Source: Candidatus Gallacutalibacter stercoravium
GTDB taxonomy: Bacteria; Bacillota; Clostridia; Oscillospirales; Acutalibacteraceae
Assembly: GCA_018716975.1 (NCBI GenBank)
Contig: DVJE01000001.1
Coordinates: forward strand, 62,001-126,000
Direction: 5' to 3'
DNA length: 64,000 nt
Under the pieces are notes generated by a model. It saw nothing but the letters and a program-made list of their open reading frames with translations, was not told where the DNA came from and did not search any database. This document shows, in pieces, positions 58,188-64,000 of this stretch (position 1 is its first letter; every line of letters begins with the position of its first letter). The position numbers were made by a program, and so were the translations under genes.

Positions 58188-59081
58188 TTACTCTGCTTGG
58201 CCATTATTTTCAGTTGTTATAGTAAACTCTTGAATGCCGATATATCCAGGCCCGATGCTGTATTTCGGAAACACCACCACCACATTGCCGCCGGCATCAA
58301 TATAAAAGGGTTGGCTGCTGTCGATCCCCTGGAACGCGGCGTCTTTCATCAGCGGATCCTCCGGGCTAAAATATTCCGCTTCACCGCTTGCCTCCCGCTG
58401 AGCCATCTGCTGGCGCACGCTGCTGTCAACAATCTGCTTATAGTTTTCTCCCAGCATGTCCTGCAAGGTAATCTCCCGGCCCGACGGCAGATGGATGTTA
58501 TAGAAAAATTGTTCCTGCCTGGCGTTGGCGGCGCTAACACTTTCATTAATCACAAACGAAAGGATATCTCCCTGAGAATGCTTTACCTCATAGTCGATGG
58601 TTATCTTTGTGGGAATATATTGGGCCGGATCACCACCAGTATCCAGATAGGCCTGGCGGTTCTCTTTGGCACAGGCCTTTTCCTGCTGCACAATGGCATC
58701 TATTTTTGCACTGATTTCCTGGTTAATTCGCTGCTCCAGCTCTCCATTGCCGGTATTCGAAAGCGCGGGCAACTGCACTTGCACATAGCTGCTTTCGTCG
58801 GCCTGCTCATATTGCCGAAAGGTAAACACCCTTGCAACCTGCCCCACTACAGGGATGTTATACATGCTTTCGGCAAAGGCCCTGCTGGAATTAAGCAAAA
58901 CAACAAAAAGTAAACAGCAAGCCGTGGCCGCATAAATAAAAGGACGGTGCCATCTGATTTGCTTTTTGGCGTGTACCGCCGCTCCTTGTCCTTGCGCCAT
59001 GGCGGCACGCAGCCGTTGATCCAGCCCGGCGGGCGGGGTAATCTTTTGATAAAGCAGCTTGGCCTTTTGCAACTGCTTCAC
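58188..59081 (-). CDS. RsiV-like anti-sigma factor with DUF3298 domain
   Basis: A 297-residue single-span protein. It has a cytosolic part of about 45 residues, a membrane segment (about 48-65), then an extracellular region that looks like DUF4163 plus DUF3298 (VFPKYSIGPGYIGIQEFTI near the end). In Bacillus RsiV this region is the lysozyme receptor and the cytosolic part holds sigma V; cleavage after lysozyme binding frees the sigma factor. ATG 59081 is 3 bp after the sigma gene's stop, the usual sigma/anti-sigma layout. Calling it a lysozyme sensor is inference. Confidence 0.75.
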   Translation of the reverse strand: MKQLQKAKLLYQKITPPAGLDQRLRAAMAQGQGAAVHAKKQIRWHRPFIYAATACCLLFVVLLNSSRAFAESMYNIPVVGQVARVFTFRQYEQADESSYVQVQLPALSNTGNGELEQRINQEISAKIDAIVQQEKACAKENRQAYLDTGGDPAQYIPTKITIDYEVKHSQGDILSFVINESVSAANARQEQFFYNIHLPSGREITLQDMLGENYKQIVDSSVRQQMAQREASGEAEYFSPEDPLMKDAAFQGIDSSQPFYIDAGGNVVVVFPKYSIGPGYIGIQEFTITTENNGQAE

Positions 59082-59084
59082 AGG

Positions 59085-59606
59085 TTACGCCTCCTCCCCC
59101 ATTTCATTTTTCAGCAGGCGAAGGGCTTTATATAACCGCGCTTTCACCGTGCTTAATTTTAAACCGGTAACTGCCGAAACCTCTTCTAGTTTTAAATCTT
59201 CAAAGTAGCGCAACACCACAATACCCCGCAGCTTGGGATCCAACCGTTCTACCGCACGATATAGATCAATCGCCTGGGGAATATCGGTCTCCTCGCTGGT
59301 TAGCCCATCCAGCGCCGAAGCTTCTGCCAAACGGCGTTTATTGCGGCGCAGGTAGCTGATGCTTTCGTTTACCACAATGCGATACACCCAAGCCTTTAGG
59401 TGACAATCTTCTTTCAGCCGGTCCTTGTTGGCTAGGGCTTTCACCGCTGCTTCTTGCACCACATCCATGGCGGCATCGGGCTGCCGCACATAACTCATTG
59501 CCAAACGATATAGGTCGGCCTGGCTGGCTATAATATAGTCCTCCAGCTGTTGTTCCAAGCGGCGCCTCTCTTCGTTTTGGGCGCCGGCGCCCCCGCTCTT
59601 TGGCAA
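59085..59606 (-). CDS. ECF RNA polymerase sigma factor
   Basis: A 173-residue ECF sigma factor. Region 2 (ADLYRLAMSYVRQPDAAMDVVQEAAVKAL, then HLKAWVYRIVVNESI) and region 4 (LRGIVVLRYFEDLKLEEVSAVTGLKLSTVKARLYKALRLL) are complete. The TTG start at 59606 has AGGAAGGG upstream. It is co-transcribed with the RsiV-like anti-sigma factor. Such pairs usually control their own promoter and envelope-stress genes; the nearby wall-related genes at 59637 and 60202 are on the same strand upstream. Confidence 0.92.
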   Translation of the reverse strand: MPKSGGAGAQNEERRRLEQQLEDYIIASQADLYRLAMSYVRQPDAAMDVVQEAAVKALANKDRLKEDCHLKAWVYRIVVNESISYLRRNKRRLAEASALDGLTSEETDIPQAIDLYRAVERLDPKLRGIVVLRYFEDLKLEEVSAVTGLKLSTVKARLYKALRLLKNEMGEEA

Positions 59607-59636
59607 TGTATTTCCCTTCCTTCGCGCGGGCGGCCC

Positions 59637-60119
59637 TTAACCTTGCAGCAATGCCTGAGCCGCCTCGTTGTCATCAGAAATACATAGTACCACCTGCACC
59701 CCATTCTTTTCAAGAACCGGATCCTCTAACTTTTGCAATTCGGCGGGAACATAGTCCTCAAAATCTTCCCTCTGGCGCTCCACACGCTTTTGCAGTGCTT
59801 CATAAATCCGCTGGGCTGCTTCGTCGCTGGTTGCGTCCAACACGGCGATTTCCTCAGCCGTTGCGCCGGTGCTCATATAGACCTTGCCCTGAGCTACATC
59901 CTGCTCGTCGATGCTGTATTGCGTCAGCGCCACGGTTAGATCCACCTCAGACATTTGATCCACAAAGGTAATGCCGTTTTTTAAGCGATCCGCTACCTCC
60001 CCGGCGCTGGCTGTGGGTTGCGCCTCGTTTTCGCCGGAGCTACAGCCCACAGCTCCCATCATTACACACAAAGCGGCCAAAGCCGTCACAATAGCAACCC
60101 AACGTTTCATTCTTCTCAC
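59637..60119 (-). CDS. DUF4358-like lipoprotein
   Basis: A 160-residue lipoprotein: hydrophobic signal and lipobox GAVGC with Cys26. A small alpha/beta domain follows (ASAGEVADRLKNGITF, AVLDATSDEAAQRIYEAL, VVLCISDDNEAA) in the pattern of DUF4358. I chose GTG 60119 because AAGGAGG lies 8 bp upstream; ATG 60110 and the far upstream ATG are alternatives. It is placed after an anchored SGNH hydrolase. DUF4358 genes often accompany O-acylation genes of surface polymers, which I recall rather than can show here. Confidence 0.7.
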   Translation of the reverse strand: MRRMKRWVAIVTALAALCVMMGAVGCSSGENEAQPTASAGEVADRLKNGITFVDQMSEVDLTVALTQYSIDEQDVAQGKVYMSTGATAEEIAVLDATSDEAAQRIYEALQKRVERQREDFEDYVPAELQKLEDPVLEKNGVQVVLCISDDNEAAQALLQG

Positions 60120-60201
60120 AATAAATTCCTCCTTAAAATAACTATCCTTATTTTTCATAAAACGGGCGATACCGTCCGCTAAAAGACAATTGCTGCGGTG
60201 A

Positions 60202-61140
60202 TTACACCGTGTGTTCTTTTAAGTAATCTCGCCATAAAGCGCAGGATGCCTGGTTAACATGCACGCCGTCTACCGAATCCTCCGGTGGCAGCGCGCCGTC
60301 TTCTCCGGCAAGGGCCTCCCACACGTTTACGTAATACACCCCTTTCTGCTGGCACATCTGGGCGATTAGCCCGTTATACTCCTGTATCTTCGCGTTGTTA
60401 TACACCGGATCCTTTTGTTCCTTTTCGGTAGAAACCGGCAATATAGACTGCACATAGATAAGGGCGTTGGGCTGGCGGGCGCGGATGGCATCGATTAATT
60501 CCCCATACTTTTGTTGAAATACCTCGCTGTATACCCATCCCAGCTCGTTAACTCCCAGCATGATATAAACTTTGCCAAAGGTTTGCTGTTCCAGCGCCTC
60601 CAAAACGGTTACCCGCCCATTGGCGGTATCCACTGCGTCTTTGGTGTAGATATTATCCACAGCCAAACCCTTAACGGTGTAGTAGGTGGCGTTGATGCCA
60701 GAGTATATCATAAACCCTTCGGTGCGCGAATCTCCAATAAAAACAGCGTCACTGAAATATTCGTCCCCCACCGGATCACTTTGAGGAACAGCTGCTCCCA
60801 CCGTAGTTACCGTCTCCCCGGTGGAAGACTCTCCGGCGCTTTGCGGTGCAGCGGAAGATGCGGGAGGCTGGGACTCCGGCTGAGATTCCGGCGGCGTGCT
60901 TTCTTCAACTGCGCTTTGCTCCGGCTGGACCTCACTGCTCGGCGGTGCAACGGAAGCAGGCGGCGCTTCGCTTTCCGAAGCCGCCACTCCATTGCCAGAG
61001 AACCGACCTACAGCAGCCCACACGCCTACGCCCACAGCTGCTAGCAGCGCTACCATACAGGTTGAAAGCACGACTCGGTTGATGATAACGCGGCGACGTC
61101 TTCTTTTTGTCTTTTGATATCGTATCACTTTTCTATTCAT
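60202..61140 (-). CDS. Membrane-anchored SGNH/GDSL hydrolase
   Basis: A 312-residue protein. A very basic cytosolic start and one span (about 21-45) precede an extracellular Pro/Ser/Glu-rich linker (about 52-125). The SGNH domain has nucleophile Ser138 in FIGDSRTEG, a GVNELGW block, and Asp291-x-x-His294 in DSVDGVHVN. The family hydrolyses or transfers ester groups, often acetyl groups on peptidoglycan or surface glycans, which fits its extracellular location. ATG 61140 follows AGAGGGATATT. The linker suggests that it reaches through the cell wall. Confidence 0.85.
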   Translation of the reverse strand: MNRKVIRYQKTKRRRRRVIINRVVLSTCMVALLAAVGVGVWAAVGRFSGNGVAASESEAPPASVAPPSSEVQPEQSAVEESTPPESQPESQPPASSAAPQSAGESSTGETVTTVGAAVPQSDPVGDEYFSDAVFIGDSRTEGFMIYSGINATYYTVKGLAVDNIYTKDAVDTANGRVTVLEALEQQTFGKVYIMLGVNELGWVYSEVFQQKYGELIDAIRARQPNALIYVQSILPVSTEKEQKDPVYNNAKIQEYNGLIAQMCQQKGVYYVNVWEALAGEDGALPPEDSVDGVHVNQASCALWRDYLKEHTV

Positions 61141-61642
61141 AATATCCCTCTATCTTTACAAGCGAAATCTCGCCTTATTGTTGTTAGGAACCGCGCAGCG
61201 CTTCCTTTTCATTTGTTCTTACATAATATAAACGCCCAGCACCGGCAAAAAGTTAACGGTAAAACAAAAAAATAAAATATTTTTTTGCGCAGCTGCATCG
61301 AACAGGAGCCAAGCCGTATCAAACAGTATTATGAAACCGGTTAAAGCGGTTGTACGCAACTGCGTTGCGCACACATTATACCATATCTTCGCCCCCACGC
61401 GGCAAAAACGCCCAAAATAAAAAATATTGTTACACACACCCATAAGGCTCTTCTATCTTGCTTTTTTAAAACCGCAAGAAAAAAGATTTTGATAACACAG
61501 CCGCTGCCGTATCATGAAAGAAATTCTTTCGCACTTTTTATATGCAGCGGCTTAGGATCCATTCCGGTAAGCAGAGCGCCAACCGCAGCGCGTTATTACA
61601 TGACTTTGATCCAAACTCTGGATCGTGAATAGGGGGATGTTT
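61141..61642. promoter_or_regulatory. Gene-free divergent region with nested inverted repeats
   Basis: No credible gene. Near the plus-strand gene there is a 15-bp palindrome GAAAGAA-A-TTCTTTC (61516-61530), enclosed by AGCCGCTG (61499-61506) and CAGCGGCT (61545-61552), which are exact complements. These look like an operator or a folded leader for the heparinase-like gene. Confidence 0.4.
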
Positions 61643-63838
61643 ATGCTATTCGATCAGGAAACCGTAGAGCGTTTTTTGCAAACCGCCCGGCAGGACGACT
61701 CCTTAGCCCAAGGCCTGCGCCTTTTTGAAGAAGAATGCGCAAAAAAAGACAGCGCCTATGTGCAGCAAATTTTGCAGCGCATGCAAAAGGAGCGGCAGCG
61801 GGCAGAGCAGTACGGTGGGCCGAAGCATATGCGTTATGGCAACACCGTGCGCTCTTTGGCAGAGGATTGTTTAAAGCTGGCCGTTTACTGCCGTGTTTCT
61901 GCTGCGGATCAGGAAGAAACCAAAAACAGCTTAAAGCAGGCCATTTTGGCTGTGTGCGGCGTAGAGGAATGGGTTTTTCAAGGGAAGGTAGACGGCGCGT
62001 TTAACGCCGATTTGTGGACCGGCGATATCACGGTCAGCCTTTCGTTAGCCTACGACACGGTTAACGAACTATTTACGCAAGAGGAAAAAGAAACCATTGA
62101 ACATGCCCTGCTGCACAAGGGCATATTACCCATCTATCAAGAATGGGTGGATCCCACCAGCCACCGCCACGCGCTGGATACCATGGGCCACAACTGGTGG
62201 CTGGTGATCGTTTGTGGCGCGGGTGTGGCGCTGCTGACGCTGCAAAACCACGTTGCGCAATACCAAACCCTGCTGGATGAAATTCTAGAAGGAGTGCGGG
62301 AGTGGTTTGCCTACCCGGGCAACGTGCTGCAAAATAAAAAAGCAAACTTTGGGCCAGACGGCGACTATATCGAATTTGTCAGCTACTTAAGCTACGCTCT
62401 TTCTAATTACGTGCTGTTTGAAGAGCTCTACCGGCAAAAATACGGCGTGGGCGAGCTGTTCCAAGAAGAAATTCTCAAAAAGCTGGTAGATTTTTACCTG
62501 GTGCATTTTCAGGTGCTAGAAAGCGGTGTTCAAGAGGCCAACTTTGGCGACACCCCTTTGCGGCAAACCGGGCATCTGCATGTGTTTTTCTATTTGGCAA
62601 AGCGCTTTCAGCGCCCCGATCTGCTGCGTATGCTCAGCGGTATGTGCGGGCCTATGCGCCACCCCTATGTTTTCTATTTTTACCCAGAAGAAAAGAATGA
62701 GCACTGCCCAATAAAAGCGCCGTTACAAGCGGTTTACCATCAAGCGGGCTATGCTGTTATCCGAACGGGGTACGAGGCAAAGGATACCTTCTTTGCCATA
62801 AAAACTGGCGGAAGCTGGGGGCACAATCACAGGGATGTGGGCACTTTCTTACTCAGCGCCGCGGGCCAAGAAATTGCCGTCGATTCCGGCACTTGCACCT
62901 ATTCCCGCCCGGAACATGGCGCTTATTATCTTACCCCACAGGCGCACAATGTGGTATTGTTCAACGATAAGGGGCAAGACTACGACTGTAATTATTGCGG
63001 CACTAAATATGCCGGCGGCTTTCCTTCCCTGCTGTCTTTCGGCGATTTTGCCTATCTGCTGGCCGACTGCACGGGGCCATACGCCGGCACATATCAAAGG
63101 TTTTACCGGCATATCTTATTCTTAAACGGCATTATTCTAATGATAGACGATTTGCACGCCTTTGAAGAGGGAGAGCTAAGCTGGCTGCTGCATTATAAAG
63201 GCGAAGTGGAAAACCAGGGCGAACGCTACCGCATTCATCAAAATGATCAAACCACTGCCTTGCTTTATCCTTTATATCCTTGCGCACCAAAGGCTTCTAT
63301 AGAAAACGGTCTATTGTCAGAAATAAAACCGGTTCCTGAGGAAGACGGTATTCTTCCCCCCGCACATTATTTAAAATTATCCTCCCCCACGCACAAGCGG
63401 CGCGGCAAATTGATTCACGCTTTTGTGTTGCCCGGCAATGAAGATGCCGTTTTGGAGCAAAAAGTGGACGGTGCTATTATCGAAATTACCGTGCGCCGCG
63501 GCAGTTATACCGAGCATATTCTGTGCAACACCCGGGCGGATGGCAGCGTGATGCACCGAAACGCCAACTATGTTTATCAAAACATTGCCTCCGATGCCTT
63601 TTTGGTTTATTGGCGTGAAAAGGCTCTGGGCACGCTGACGCACGTGGGAATGATAAACGGCAGCATGCTTACCATGAACGGCAAACTATTTTGCTCCTCT
63701 TTGCAAAAATTTGACGGTATCTTTTCTACAGAAGACCGGCAATTTTCCGCCAATGCCAGCGCTTCCATCCGGCTGCATGTGGGTGGCGCGCAAAAGCCCA
63801 TCCGGCTGCAAAACGGCGGAAATCAAGGTTCTTATTAA
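61643..63838 (+). CDS. Heparinase II/III family protein (putative uronate polysaccharide lyase)
   Basis: A 731-residue protein. An alpha-helical toroid (about 1-340) includes TMGHNWWLVIVCGAG. The beta-sandwich part carries the heparinase II/III signature GGSWGHNHRDVGTFLL (His394, His396, Asp398) followed by VDSGTCTYSRPEHGAYYLTPQAHNVVL. The family cleaves acidic polysaccharides by beta-elimination. No signal peptide is visible, so it probably acts on imported oligosaccharides. ATG 61643 has AGGGGG with 6-bp spacing; GTG 61625 and ATG 61637 are alternatives. A stem and palindrome lie upstream. No sulfatase, transporter or uronate-pathway gene is in view. Confidence 0.85.
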   Translation: MLFDQETVERFLQTARQDDSLAQGLRLFEEECAKKDSAYVQQILQRMQKERQRAEQYGGPKHMRYGNTVRSLAEDCLKLAVYCRVSAADQEETKNSLKQAILAVCGVEEWVFQGKVDGAFNADLWTGDITVSLSLAYDTVNELFTQEEKETIEHALLHKGILPIYQEWVDPTSHRHALDTMGHNWWLVIVCGAGVALLTLQNHVAQYQTLLDEILEGVREWFAYPGNVLQNKKANFGPDGDYIEFVSYLSYALSNYVLFEELYRQKYGVGELFQEEILKKLVDFYLVHFQVLESGVQEANFGDTPLRQTGHLHVFFYLAKRFQRPDLLRMLSGMCGPMRHPYVFYFYPEEKNEHCPIKAPLQAVYHQAGYAVIRTGYEAKDTFFAIKTGGSWGHNHRDVGTFLLSAAGQEIAVDSGTCTYSRPEHGAYYLTPQAHNVVLFNDKGQDYDCNYCGTKYAGGFPSLLSFGDFAYLLADCTGPYAGTYQRFYRHILFLNGIILMIDDLHAFEEGELSWLLHYKGEVENQGERYRIHQNDQTTALLYPLYPCAPKASIENGLLSEIKPVPEEDGILPPAHYLKLSSPTHKRRGKLIHAFVLPGNEDAVLEQKVDGAIIEITVRRGSYTEHILCNTRADGSVMHRNANYVYQNIASDAFLVYWREKALGTLTHVGMINGSMLTMNGKLFCSSLQKFDGIFSTEDRQFSANASASIRLHVGGAQKPIRLQNGGNQGSY

Positions 63839-63940
63839 CCTTACAAAATTAAAACACTCTTGTTTATTTCTGCTGCCTTTAGCCTATCTTTTTTCGATAC
63901 ATAGTCGGGGTCCAGCTTTACCGGGCCCTTCGCTAAAGAC

Positions 63941-63987
63941 AAAAGCGCTCCGCCTATCAACTGGTGACAGGCGGAGCGCTTTTTCAA
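63941..63987. terminator. Terminator after the heparinase-like gene
   Basis: Perfect 15-bp arms AAAAGCGCTCCGCCT (63941-63955) and complement (63969-63983) with a 13-nt loop, T run on the plus side. It lies about 100 bp after the stop. Confidence 0.9.
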
Positions 63988-64000
63988 TTCTCATATATTT

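Noticed and set aside
61219..61443. 74-codon minus-strand frame upstream of the SGNH gene
   Set aside because: No ribosome site and low-complexity hydrophobic residues from A/T-rich intergenic DNA.

Overview
The window reads as a chromosomal segment of an endospore-forming, anaerobic Firmicute of class Clostridia; a gut-type Oscillospiraceae-like organism is my guess. The grounds are a complete spoIIAA-spoIIAB-sigF operon, a BclA-like collagen protein, two glycyl radical enzyme (GRE) systems that need anoxia, strong AGGAGG ribosome sites with many TTG and GTG starts, and Firmicutes-type RpoB, RpoC, GlgB, PepV and MetA. I found no rRNA, tRNA, CRISPR array, insertion sequence or prophage gene.

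Layout. Positions 1-4080 hold the 3' end of an unrecognised probable carbohydrate-active protein, then GRE system 1 (activase followed by enzyme). 4200-6340 is a small accessory block: an XRE repressor with a divergent small acidic protein across a paired operator, a P-loop kinase and a YjjG-type nucleotidase. 6489-11823 (minus) holds an overlapping membrane-protein operon that includes tadA, then an HD hydrolase and dipeptidase PepV. 12148-20079 (plus) holds a CE7 esterase, a tiny protein, GRE system 2 (enzyme followed by activase), then acyl-ACP thioesterase, glgB and a NUDIX hydrolase. 20169-30510 holds an SPFH protein, a polar amino-acid ABC importer, the collagen-like protein, a second tiny protein, an AI-2E-family exporter, PepC and a GntR/ABC operon behind a perfect 37-bp palindrome.

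30751-42828 (minus) is the core information block rpoB-rpoC-rpsL-rpsG-fusA-tuf. It is not preceded by rplJ-rplL; metA lies divergently upstream instead. 44555-46367 holds an XRE regulator and the forespore sigma-F operon. 46637-53995 (minus) is folC plus a pentose-type catabolic cluster: FGGY kinase, DUF4867 protein, fucose/arabinose-isomerase-like protein and a split transketolase. 54474-58015 is a lipoprotein plus ABC transporter operon. 58188-61140 (minus) holds an ECF sigma factor with an RsiV-like anti-sigma, a DUF4358 lipoprotein and an anchored SGNH hydrolase. 61643-63838 is a heparinase II/III-family protein.

Taken together, the metabolic genes suggest a saccharolytic fermenter: polysaccharide or sugar-ester attack (CE7, heparinase-like), pentose phosphorylation and transketolase entry, glycogen branching, and radical chemistry by two GREs whose substrates I cannot name. 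The least explained items are GRE 1, which lacks the usual Cys-x-Glu catalytic pair, a pair of 53-58-residue paralogous proteins, and several exact inverted repeats that look like operators.
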